Source of the DNA: a virus
DNA: 29,827 bases
Strand: one strand, 5' to 3'
Virus record (IMG/VR): IMGVR_UViG_3300010150_000095
Coordinates: 1 to 29,827 of that record
Below, one piece after another: positions 15,079 to 21,043 of this stretch. Within the stretch, counting starts at the first letter, position 1. Each line of letters opens with the position of its first letter. The position numbers were made by a program, and so were the translations under genes. The notes under the pieces were generated by a model. That model saw only the letters and a program-made list of their open reading frames with translations, searched no databases and had not been told where the DNA came from.

Positions 15079-15212
15079 GACTAGGAGACTTAGTTGAAAC
15101 AATAACAACTTACACAGGAATTAAATGGATAGTTAAAAAGATATGGGGAGACGATTGTGGGTGTGATGAACGAAAAGATAAATTAAATAATATAAAAATT
15201 AAAAGATGGTAA
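15075..15212 (+). CDS. 45-residue protein with CGCDER motif
   Basis: The ORF begins MRLGDLVETITTYTGIKWIV and contains GDDCGCDERKDKLN near the C-terminus. A short helix followed by CGCDERK is a pattern I have met in many small proteins of Bacteroidota phages, and the two cysteines may bind a metal. It overlaps both neighbours (ATGA at 15075 and 7 nt at 15206). Function unknown. Confidence 0.65.
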   Translation: MRLGDLVETITTYTGIKWIVKKIWGDDCGCDERKDKLNNIKIKRW

Positions 15213-15418
15213 CTTTAAATTCAGAAGATTATGAAAGATGGAAACTATTTAGAATGGACAACAAATCAAGTATCACTAGAGAGGAATTGGACTTGGTCAG
15301 CAGATTGCACAGCAAATACTACAAACATAAATATTACGTACCTTGTTCTTGCTCACCCAGAACAATAAACCAATGGATAGCAGACATAAATAAAATATGG
15401 GAAAATGGGAATAACTAA
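15206..15418 (+). CDS. 70-residue protein with VPCSCSP motif
   Basis: This small protein has a helical N-terminus and the segment LHSKYYKHKYYVPCSCSPR followed by TINQWIADINKIW. The HSKYY...PCxCxP pattern is familiar from small proteins of Bacteroidota phages, and the cysteines with the preceding histidines may bind zinc. It overlaps the preceding gene by 7 nt and the next by 14 nt. Function unknown, possibly nucleic-acid binding. Confidence 0.65.
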   Translation: MVTLNSEDYERWKLFRMDNKSSITREELDLVSRLHSKYYKHKYYVPCSCSPRTINQWIADINKIWENGNN

Positions 15419-15824
15419 AATCCATAAATGGGAGAAGGCAGTTATAATGCTGCTTAATCTAGATAACTGGGAATTAGAATGGACTGGAAAAAAGTTTGAA
15501 CATTATGATGCTAAAGGTAAAACGCCTAAAGGTCATAACTGTGTAATAGAGATGAAATTTAGAGATAAGTATTATTCTGATAAAATGCTAGAAGTTTATA
15601 AGTATGATGAATTAATGAAGCTACCTAAAGATACAATTAAATTATATTTTGTAAATGATCCTAAAGGGAACTTTATGTATTGGTTAGATAATCTTGATAT
15701 GCCAGAACCTAAAGAACTCTATTGTCCTGATACTACTATGTGGACAAAAAAAAGATTAAATAAAAAAGTGTATCTGTTACAAGAGAATCAAGCAAGTATA
15801 ATTAATCTAAATACTACTTATTAA
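15405..15824 (+). CDS. Possible PD-(D/E)XK nuclease-like protein
   Basis: This 139-residue protein contains HYDAKGKTPKGHNCVIEMKF, in which an Asp followed by IEMK gives an ExK pair typical of PD-(D/E)XK nucleases, then YKYDELMKLP and LYFVNDPKGNFMYWLDN. It starts 14 nt inside the preceding gene. It may be a resolvase or restriction-like nuclease. It is less certain than the one at 14647. A host-type promoter follows its stop. Confidence 0.6.
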   Translation: MGITKIHKWEKAVIMLLNLDNWELEWTGKKFEHYDAKGKTPKGHNCVIEMKFRDKYYSDKMLEVYKYDELMKLPKDTIKLYFVNDPKGNFMYWLDNLDMPEPKELYCPDTTMWTKKRLNKKVYLLQENQASIINLNTTY

Positions 15825-15825
15825 A

Positions 15826-15857
15826 TTTTGTTAATAACCTAGAAATGGTTATATTAG
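15826..15857 (+). promoter_or_regulatory. Host-type promoter P3
   Basis: TTTTG at 15826-15830, 19 nt, TATATTAG at 15850-15857 (one mismatch to TAnnTTTG). The ATG of the next gene is at 15863, five bases after the box, so the mRNA would be leaderless or nearly so. An upstream in-frame ATG at 15845 lies inside the promoter and is unlikely to be used. Confidence 0.65.
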
Positions 15858-15862
15858 CAAGT

Positions 15863-15985
15863 ATGAGACAATACAGAAGTAATCAAGGAAGAAATCCTAA
15901 AAAAGAAAAGACGACACTTAAAATAATTGGAACAGCTTTAATAAGTTTATTAGCTGTAACATTATTTATTTTTATTAAAAAATGA
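15863..15985 (+). CDS. 40-residue membrane peptide
   Basis: A basic N-terminus (MRQYRSNQGRNPKKEK) is followed by one membrane segment at about 19-38 (KIIGTALISLLAVTLFIFIK). The start is fixed by promoter P3, and the stop overlaps the nuclease start as ATGA (15982-15985). The positive-inside rule suggests N-in. As an early, promoter-proximal membrane peptide it could affect host membrane functions or superinfection; this is inference. Confidence 0.6.
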   Translation: MRQYRSNQGRNPKKEKTTLKIIGTALISLLAVTLFIFIKK

Positions 15986-16701
15986 TATTATTAATTGACG
16001 CAGACAGTTTAATCTTTGCTAGTTGTTATAGGACTAGAATAGAAGGCAAAGAACCAGAAGATATTTATTACAGAGATTTAGAAGATGCTGTATCTAAATT
16101 TGATGAACAGTTTATGAAAATATGCAATGACATAGAAGATGTTTATTCAGTTCAAGAAATAAAAACCTTTAATGGAAGTAAAGGAAATTTCAGAAAAAAA
16201 ATAACTCCTACTTATAAAGCCAATAGAAAAAACCAAGAACTTCCTCCATTGTTACACAATATGCACCAATACGTAAAAGACAATTACGATAGTATATATG
16301 GGTATGGATTAGAAACAGATGATCTGGTGGCTCAGTATTGGTTTGAACTATCTAAAGAACACGGAAGAGATAACGTGATGATTGTAAGTATTGATATAGA
16401 CTATAAACAATTCCCTGCTTTAATTTATAATTATCATTATAATCATAGAGAATTTTTAGACATAACTCCAGAACAAGCTCTTTACAATTTCTATGAACAA
16501 TGTGTGTGTGGTGATTCAGCCGATAATGTCAATTTCTTCAAGGGTAAGGGCATTAAGTTTGCACAAAAATATTTTAAAGATTGCAACACAAAATACCAAT
16601 ACACAAAGAGACTATACGAACTTTTTAAAAAAGAGTACAAAGGCAAAGCAAAACAGAAGTATATAGAATGTTATAATTTACTTAAATTGCGAACACAATG
16701 A
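15982..16701 (+). CDS. 5'-3' exonuclease (FEN/T4 RNase H-like)
   Basis: This 239-residue protein has the PIN/FEN metal-site pattern: LIDAD at residues 5-9 (D6, D8), the arch segment NFRKKITPTYKANRK (about 70-84), ETDD at 111-114, SIDIDYKQF (D138, D140), and CGDSADN (D178, D181) followed by a helix-hairpin-helix-like FKGKGIKFAQKY. Such nucleases remove RNA primers and 5' flaps, or resect ends for recombination. The length fits a stand-alone phage enzyme. It is coupled to the upstream membrane peptide and overlaps the next gene by 4 nt. Confidence 0.88.
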   Translation: MILLIDADSLIFASCYRTRIEGKEPEDIYYRDLEDAVSKFDEQFMKICNDIEDVYSVQEIKTFNGSKGNFRKKITPTYKANRKNQELPPLLHNMHQYVKDNYDSIYGYGLETDDLVAQYWFELSKEHGRDNVMIVSIDIDYKQFPALIYNYHYNHREFLDITPEQALYNFYEQCVCGDSADNVNFFKGKGIKFAQKYFKDCNTKYQYTKRLYELFKKEYKGKAKQKYIECYNLLKLRTQ

Positions 16702-17168
16702 GATTGAAACCAATACAAATAGCAGATAAGATCAAGGATTTATCTGGTATTAATATATTTGAAAACACGAGAAAAAGACCAGTAGTAGAAATGAGGTCTT
16801 TGTTATGTTATTTACTTAGAGAGAAACTAGGAATGAGATGGACTAATATTGCATTATTTTTTAAGTCTCAAGGAAAACCAGTTAATCACGCTACAGTAAT
16901 ACACAGTAAAAACTTATATGAGATATATAAAAAAACAAATAAAAAACTAGCTGAGATAGAAAAACTATTTTCTTTTAAAAGCAGTCTTACAATAGATGAA
17001 ATAGATAGAGTTCATTATCTAGAAAACAAATGCAAAAATCTACAATTAAAACTAGAGAACCCTTTGGTTAAATTACTAGATCAGATTCCTGAAGATAAAC
17101 ACGACAAAGCAGTAAACGACATAGAAAGACTCATTAAGAGTTGGGAATGGAAAGAAAAAGTATTATGA
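16698..17168 (+). CDS. DnaA domain IV-like DNA-binding protein
   Basis: This 156-residue protein has a segment at about 27-75 (RKRPVVEMRSLLCYLLREKL, then NIALFFKSQGKPVNHATVIH) that resembles the DnaA C-terminal DNA-binding domain, whose signature is a helix followed by a dHxTVxH motif. No ATPase domain is present. The rest is a charged helix. Such stand-alone domains in phages may bind the phage origin or compete for host DnaA boxes. It overlaps both neighbours by ATGA. Confidence 0.75.
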   Translation: MRLKPIQIADKIKDLSGINIFENTRKRPVVEMRSLLCYLLREKLGMRWTNIALFFKSQGKPVNHATVIHSKNLYEIYKKTNKKLAEIEKLFSFKSSLTIDEIDRVHYLENKCKNLQLKLENPLVKLLDQIPEDKHDKAVNDIERLIKSWEWKEKVL

Positions 17169-17326
17169 ACAAAGACACATTAATAGACCTTATAAAAATA
17201 ATAGAATCAGATTTTAAAAGAAGATGTGAACAATCATACCAAGAAGAGGACAGAGACAAATGGGGTGATAATCACGGAATACTTAAAATGATAAGACAAG
17301 AGATAGAAAATGGTGGTATTAAATAA
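17165..17326 (+). CDS. Small acidic protein of unknown function
   Basis: I choose the ATG at 17165 (ATGA overlap with the previous stop) instead of the upstream TTG at 17141. It encodes 53 residues starting MNKDTLIDLIKIIESDFKRR and is charged and helical. The stop and the next start share one base (TAATG at 17324-17328). Function unknown. Confidence 0.6.
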   Translation: MNKDTLIDLIKIIESDFKRRCEQSYQEEDRDKWGDNHGILKMIRQEIENGGIK

Positions 17327-17625
17327 TGGAAACAGACAAAGACAAAAGAAAACAAATCCCTATTTATTCTGGTGTATTAAAATACTTTCCTGACGCTATA
17401 GCAGAAGTAGCTAAATGTAGTTATGCAGGAAACCAACAACATCATCCAGATAAACCTTTACATTGGGATAGATCAAAAAGCACAGACGAATTAGATGCTC
17501 TTGTAAGACATTTAATGGAATCTGGTCAAACAGATACTGATGGAATTAAACATTCAGCTAAGGTAGCTTGGAGAGCTTTAGCTCACTTACAAAAAGAAAT
17601 AGAGAACAAACACGACAGCAAATAA
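17326..17625 (+). CDS. dATP/dGTP diphosphohydrolase-like domain (DUF5664 type)
   Basis: This 99-residue protein carries YFPDAIAEVAKCS, AGNQQHHPDKPLHWDRSKS, ELDALVRHLMESG and KHSAKVAWRALAHLQ. The arrangement of conserved His/Glu/Asp residues in a four-helix plan matches the domain annotated as dATP/dGTP diphosphohydrolase N-terminal/DUF5664. It is present alone, without the longer C-terminal region of some homologues. It may adjust dNTP pools during replication; biochemical activity of the stand-alone form is uncertain. It is the last gene of the replication module. Confidence 0.68.
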   Translation: METDKDKRKQIPIYSGVLKYFPDAIAEVAKCSYAGNQQHHPDKPLHWDRSKSTDELDALVRHLMESGQTDTDGIKHSAKVAWRALAHLQKEIENKHDSK

Positions 17626-17636
17626 TAAAACATAGT

Positions 17637-17661
17637 AAAATAATTAAATAGATACGTTATA
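17637..17661 (+). promoter_or_regulatory. CGTTATA-type promoter candidate 3 (terminase operon)
   Basis: AAA at 17637-17639, 15 nt, CGTTATA at 17655-17661. It lies in the 145-nt non-coding gap before the small terminase gene (start 17771), the largest leader among the six copies. A 5-bp ACTTG/CAAGT hairpin with a short T run (17664-17684) follows immediately and could be a 5' mRNA structure. Confidence 0.5.
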
Positions 17662-17770
17662 TTACTTGTATAATCAAGTTTTTTCAAGATATGTATATAA
17701 ATAGATTATCTTCATTTAAAAAATATATTAAGAAAACGCTTAACATAAGTTTTAAAAAATTAAATAAATT

Positions 17771-18004
17771 ATGGGTACTTACGGAGGTAAAAGAAAAGGA
17801 GCAGGAAGAAAATCAAAAAGCGAAGAAATAGAATTAATAGAAAAGCTAACTCCATTAGAGCCTTTAGCATTTGCTGCTTTAGAACAAGGCTTAAAGGATA
17901 GAGACTTTAAGTACGTACAACTGTATTATAATTATTATGCAGGTAAACCAAAAGAAACAAAGGACATAACTATAAATGAAGATCAGCCATTATTTATAGA
18001 CTAA
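17771..18004 (+). CDS. Probable small terminase subunit
   Basis: This 77-residue protein starts MGTYGGKRKGAGRKS, the Gly/Arg/Lys-rich start typical of small phage terminase and HTH proteins, then a helical region (LTPLEPLAFAALEQGLKDRD) and YVQLYYNYYAGKPKETKD, which is often seen at the end of small terminase subunits of this type. It directly precedes the large terminase. It is short for a small subunit (100-180 residues are usual), so the oligomerisation part may be reduced. The non-coding gap before it may hold the packaging signal. Confidence 0.65.
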   Translation: MGTYGGKRKGAGRKSKSEEIELIEKLTPLEPLAFAALEQGLKDRDFKYVQLYYNYYAGKPKETKDITINEDQPLFID

Positions 18005-18005
18005 T

Positions 18006-19175
18006 ATGCAATTAACAAAAACCTCAGCTCTGTCTAAACTCAGAAAACTAGATAAGAGAATAAGGATTGTCAGGGGAGGATCATCAGCAGGAAAAACAAT
18101 AGCTATATTATTAATCTTAATTGATTACGCAATAAAGAACGCAGGTAAAGAGATAAGCATAGTATCAGAGACTATCCCACATTTACGTAGAGGTGCTTTA
18201 AAGGACTTCTTAAACATCTTAAAAGCTCTTAATAGGTATGACGATAATAAGTACAATAAAAGTACCTTAAAATACGAGTTTAGTAATGGCTCATATTTAG
18301 AGTTCTTTTCTACAGATCAGCCAGATAGATTAAGAGGAGCTAGACGTACTGATTTATTTATTAACGAATGTTCTAATGTTAGCTTTGATTCATACCAAGA
18401 GTTAAGCATAAGAACCTCTGGTAATATTTGGTTAGACTATAATCCTGCTAATTTGTTTTGGGTAGATAAAGAACTTATAGGACAACCAGATACAGAGTTT
18501 GTTACATTAACATATAAAGACAATAGTAGCCTTCCTAAATCTATTGTAAAAGAAATAGAGAAAGCAAAAGAGAAAGCTAAGACATCTACGTATTGGGCAA
18601 ATTGGTGGAAGGTATATGGATTAGGTCAGATAGGTAGTTTAGAAGGTGTATGTATTCCTGATTGGAAATACATTGATAATATACCAGAAGAAGCTAGACT
18701 ACTTTGTGCAGGTCTTGACTTTGGATATTCAGTTGATCCTTCAGCTTATATTAGATTGTATAAATATAACAATGCTTATATCTATGATGAGGTCTTATAT
18801 CGTAAAGGGATGTTAAATAGAGACATTAGTTTATTCTTAAAGAACAACGATATAACAGAACATATTTACGCTGACTCAGCAGAACCTAAGAGTATTAGTG
18901 AGATTCGTTCTTATGGTCATTCAATATCAGGAGTAACAAAAGGTAGAGATTCTATAGTCTATGGAATTAACCTAATTAATCAAAATGAAATATACGTAAC
19001 TTCAAGATCAAAGAATCTAATCAAAGAATTACAAGGATACATCTGGAGTAAAGATAAAGAAGGAAACGATTTACAGAAGCCTACAGGAACTCACCCAGAT
19101 TGTATTGATGCTGCTAGGTATGCTTTAATGATGCAACTAGAAACGCCAAATAAAGGCACATATTACATATCTTAA
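18006..19175 (+). CDS. terL: Large terminase subunit (PBSX/Terminase_3 type)
   Basis: This 389-residue packaging motor cuts concatemers and drives DNA into the capsid. The N-terminal ATPase has Walker A GGSSAGKT (24-31), and DLFINEC at about 116-122 is Walker B with the catalytic Glu. DQPDRLRGARRTD before it is typical of the family. The C-terminal RNase H-like nuclease has D238 in GLDFGYSVDPSA, D290 in YADSAEP, and D364/D367 in THPDCIDAARYAL. All key residues are present. It starts one base after the small subunit stop. Terminase_3 phages commonly use pac or cos mechanisms, and this cannot be told from sequence. Confidence 0.93.
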   Translation: MQLTKTSALSKLRKLDKRIRIVRGGSSAGKTIAILLILIDYAIKNAGKEISIVSETIPHLRRGALKDFLNILKALNRYDDNKYNKSTLKYEFSNGSYLEFFSTDQPDRLRGARRTDLFINECSNVSFDSYQELSIRTSGNIWLDYNPANLFWVDKELIGQPDTEFVTLTYKDNSSLPKSIVKEIEKAKEKAKTSTYWANWWKVYGLGQIGSLEGVCIPDWKYIDNIPEEARLLCAGLDFGYSVDPSAYIRLYKYNNAYIYDEVLYRKGMLNRDISLFLKNNDITEHIYADSAEPKSISEIRSYGHSISGVTKGRDSIVYGINLINQNEIYVTSRSKNLIKELQGYIWSKDKEGNDLQKPTGTHPDCIDAARYALMMQLETPNKGTYYIS

Positions 19176-19197
19176 AATAAGTTATTAAATATTTTGT
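19174..19197. repeat. 24-bp direct repeat, copy 2 (other copy 12037-12060)
   Basis: This copy is identical to 12037-12060 and also ends in the TTTTG box of a host-type promoter (P4). It begins at the last base of the terminase stop codon. Confidence 0.9.
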
Positions 19198-19223
19198 TTA
19201 TAAATAAATAAGTGTTATTATTG
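19192..19223 (+). promoter_or_regulatory. Host-type promoter P4
   Basis: TTTTG at 19192-19196, 19 nt, TATTATTG at 19216-19223 (one mismatch to TAnnTTTG). It lies between terL and the gene at 19258, with the predicted transcript start near 19228, leaving a leader of about 30 nt. Confidence 0.58.
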
Positions 19224-19257
19224 TAATGTCATTAGACACAGAACTAAAATTACTAAA

Positions 19258-19524
19258 ATGGAAACAATAAATAAATTAAATATTATAAAAAGAGTTTTAG
19301 GGGAAAACGTAAAAGTTGGAACTAAAATACTTGATAAAAAATACGATTGTATTTATGAAATTATGTGGCACGAAAAAGATACTAGAGATAATTTAATGAG
19401 AGTAGGTGTTACAGGAAATGTAGTCGGAAATCTTTTTGAGATTGATGGCGAAGATTTAGAAAATGAAATATATGATGAAGATGCTGTTGGTTATCAGGCT
19501 TTAAGATATAATATATATAGATAA
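19258..19524 (+). CDS. Unknown 88-residue protein under its own promoter and terminator
   Basis: This protein contains IKRVLGENVKVGTKILDKKY, YEIMWHEKDTRDN and an acidic C-terminal part (FEIDGEDLENEIYDEDAVGY). It is isolated as a single-gene unit, with host-type promoter P4 before and a strong terminator after it. This suggests an early gene that acts on the host, inserted behind terL. It is acidic, as are many proteins that mimic DNA or bind host enzymes, but no family is recognised. A 14-codon out-of-frame ORF (19226-19270) overlaps its start and is not trusted. Confidence 0.7.
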   Translation: METINKLNIIKRVLGENVKVGTKILDKKYDCIYEIMWHEKDTRDNLMRVGVTGNVVGNLFEIDGEDLENEIYDEDAVGYQALRYNIYR

Positions 19525-19527
19525 ATT

Positions 19528-19554
19528 AAGGGAGGGAGCAATCCCTCCTTTTTT
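19528..19554 (+). terminator. Rho-independent terminator with GCAA tetraloop
   Basis: GGAGGGA (19531-19537), GCAA loop and TCCCTCC (19542-19548) form a perfect 7-bp GC-rich stem followed by six T. It is the strongest terminator in the window. Confidence 0.92.
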
Positions 19555-19566
19555 AAAAAAGATATT

Positions 19567-19800
19567 ATGAAAAACTATAAAATAGATTTTTACGATTACG
19601 AGGAAGATGGAACTCAGATAGATTACTCTGTTGAGTTTAGTGTAACTCCAGAAGATAAAGGAGACTACTACCAACCTCCAAGTGGTGGAGAAGTAATAGA
19701 TATTAGACTATATAAAAATGATGATCTAATGAACGCTGATGATTTAGATGATGAACTTGAGAGTTTAATGATGGAAGAAATAAACGAAGAACTAAGATGA
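19567..19800 (+). CDS. Acidic 77-residue protein of unknown function
   Basis: This very acidic protein begins MKNYKIDFYDYEEDG and contains YYQPPSGGEVIDIRLY followed by DDLDDELESLMMEEINEEL. The strong negative charge is like that of DNA-mimic inhibitors or chaperone-binding proteins, but no family is recognised. It starts 13 nt after a strong terminator, so it needs readthrough or an unrecognised promoter. The stop overlaps the next small ORF by ATGA. Confidence 0.65.
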   Translation: MKNYKIDFYDYEEDGTQIDYSVEFSVTPEDKGDYYQPPSGGEVIDIRLYKNDDLMNADDLDDELESLMMEEINEELR

Positions 19801-19883
19801 AAAAGATAATTGAGAGTATTTTATTTATGTTATTGTGGACAGTATTTTTCTACCTTAGCTTATTATTTATTAATTTTTATTAA
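19797..19883 (+). CDS. 28-residue membrane peptide
   Basis: MKKIIESILFMLLWTVFFYL is followed by SLLFINFY, a nearly pure transmembrane helix with a basic start. It has an ATGA overlap with the gene before and ends eight bases before the next start. Very short, but positioned as a coupled gene. Confidence 0.45.
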   Translation: MKKIIESILFMLLWTVFFYLSLLFINFY

Positions 19884-19891
19884 ATTTGATT

Positions 19892-20185
19892 ATGGACAAA
19901 ATTAGGAACTTACACGATTTAGAATATTATGGGAATATTCAGCTATGTATAGAACTAGCTTTAAAATGGGGAAAATTAAAACCTAACAACAAAGAATTAC
20001 AAGCATTGTCAAAGGCTTTAATAGACATCTCATTTTATGTTATAAGAATCAACGGAGACTTAGATAAGACTACCAGAGCTTATAGCGACTATAAATATAG
20101 AATGAATAAAGCTCTATTAAGACTAGAGAATATCAGAGGCAAATACGAAAAATTTAAAAAATTAGAATTAGCAGATAAAAAATAG
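19892..20185 (+). CDS. 97-residue helical protein of unknown function
   Basis: I choose the ATG at 19892 over the TTG at 19886. The protein starts MDKIRNLHDLEYYGNIQLC and is predicted all-helical, ending in a basic coiled-coil-like tail (ALLRLENIRGKYEKFKKLEL). No known motif. It is the last gene before the large terminator at 20212-20271. Confidence 0.65.
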   Translation: MDKIRNLHDLEYYGNIQLCIELALKWGKLKPNNKELQALSKALIDISFYVIRINGDLDKTTRAYSDYKYRMNKALLRLENIRGKYEKFKKLELADKK

Positions 20186-20211
20186 TTTTTATAGTTTTAG
20201 TTAGTTTGGAT

Positions 20212-20271
20212 AGGTGGGCAGATATACGATTTACTTAAGTGGTTAAGGTATGTCTAGCTCACCTTTTTTTT
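20212..20271 (+). terminator. Long nested hairpin terminator
   Basis: AGGTG (20212-20216) pairs with CACCT (20260-20264), extended by GC, AGA/TCT and ATAC/GTAT blocks with small bulges; an inner hairpin CTTAA/TTAAG with loop GTGG sits in the apical loop. A T tract follows to 20271. It separates the packaging region from the tail operon. The unusual length suggests possible regulation, for example processive readthrough control. Confidence 0.75.
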
Positions 20272-20276
20272 ATTTA

Positions 20277-20301
20277 AAAATGTTTAATTAAATACGTTAT
20301 A
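20277..20301 (+). promoter_or_regulatory. CGTTATA-type promoter candidate 4 (tail operon)
   Basis: AAA at 20277-20279, 15 nt, CGTTATA at 20295-20301, ATG at 20307. It sits directly behind a terminator and five bases before the tail chaperone start. This is the clearest operon-head placement of the set. Confidence 0.62.
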
Positions 20302-20306
20302 ATATT

Positions 20307-20957
20307 ATGAAACTTAAATTAGAAGTTCCTGCAAGTCTTGCTGATGTGTCTTTACGTGATTATAAACATTATCTGAAGATACAAGATAAAAACAAAGATG
20401 ATAAGTTTCTTGCAGCAAAGATGATTGAGATATTCTGTAACGCTCCTTTGAAACAGGTGTTAAGAATGAAGCTAAAAGACACAGAGAAGATTTGTAAAAT
20501 GTTAGAAGAAGTCTTTAAGTCAAAACCTATTTTAGTAAGAAGATTTAAAGTAGGTAAAACAGAATACGGATTTCATCCTTCATTAGATGATTTAAGTTTA
20601 GGAGAGTATATTGATTTAGATACTTTTGTAGGTGATTGGGATAATATTGAAAAGGCTATGAATGTTTTATATAGACCTATAAAGCATAAATTCCAAGATA
20701 GATATTCTATAAAAGAGTATAATGTAAAGATAGATGATAGTTTACTGGATATGCCTATGTCAGCAGTAACAAGTTCTGTTTTTTTTTTGATGAATTTAGG
20801 TCTAGACTTGTCAAAGAATATGACGAACTATTTGGACAAAAAGCAGACGAAAGCCTTGACCGAGTATCTAATTTTGGAAGGAAATGGGGATGGTATCAAT
20901 CAATTTACCAACTCTCTGGAGGAGATATTACAAGATTTGAAAATATCACAGAATTAA
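20307..20957 (+). CDS. Tail assembly chaperone (gpG-like, zero-frame product)
   Basis: This 216-residue protein begins MKLKLEVPASLADVSLRDYK. It has FHPSLDDLSLGEYIDLDTF in its middle and KAMNVLYRPI near residue 115, a pattern familiar from tail assembly chaperones of Bacteroidota siphophages. Such proteins bind the tape measure during tail assembly. After ten T at 20779-20788 (codons GTT TTT TTT TTG) the zero frame continues 55 more residues, ending SLEEILQDLKISQN. The -1 frame from the same point is also protein-like and runs to 21043, so both gpG- and gpGT-type products are expected. It heads the tail operon behind a CGTTATA element. Confidence 0.82.
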   Translation: MKLKLEVPASLADVSLRDYKHYLKIQDKNKDDKFLAAKMIEIFCNAPLKQVLRMKLKDTEKICKMLEEVFKSKPILVRRFKVGKTEYGFHPSLDDLSLGEYIDLDTFVGDWDNIEKAMNVLYRPIKHKFQDRYSIKEYNVKIDDSLLDMPMSAVTSSVFFLMNLGLDLSKNMTNYLDKKQTKALTEYLILEGNGDGINQFTNSLEEILQDLKISQN

Positions 20958-21043
20958 ATGTACATAAGTGCTTTATGATGTTAGCTTATATTAAAGATAA
21001 ACACGAACTGGAAACAGCTCAAATTAAAAATAGAATAAAATGA
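20786..21043 (+). CDS. Tail chaperone -1 frameshift extension (gpGT-like)
   Basis: The -1 frame is open from 20741 to 21043 and has no good start of its own. It reads FDEFRSRLVKEYDELFGQKA, then NFGRKWGWYQSIYQLSGGDI and FMMLAYIKDKHELE. The FGRKWGWYQSIYQL segment is a motif characteristic of the downstream part of tail chaperones. The stop overlaps the next start (ATGA at 21040-21043), as expected for a real coding end. A -1 slip on U_UUU_UUU within the T10 tract would make a fusion of about 245 residues. Alternatively, if the true tract has 11 T, this would be the only product. Confidence 0.78.
   Translation, partial: FDEFRSRLVKEYDELFGQKADESLDRVSNFGRKWGWYQSIYQLSGGDITRFENITELNVHKCFMMLAYIKDKHELETAQIKNRIK

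Noticed and set aside
11329-17625. Lysogeny module
   Set aside because: No integrase, repressor, excisionase or attachment-site-like repeat was seen among the early genes.
19226-19270. 14-codon ORF (MSLDTELKLLKWKQ) just after promoter P4
   Set aside because: Too short, out of frame with the 19258 gene, and no similar leader peptide known to me. It could be a leader peptide but there is no support.
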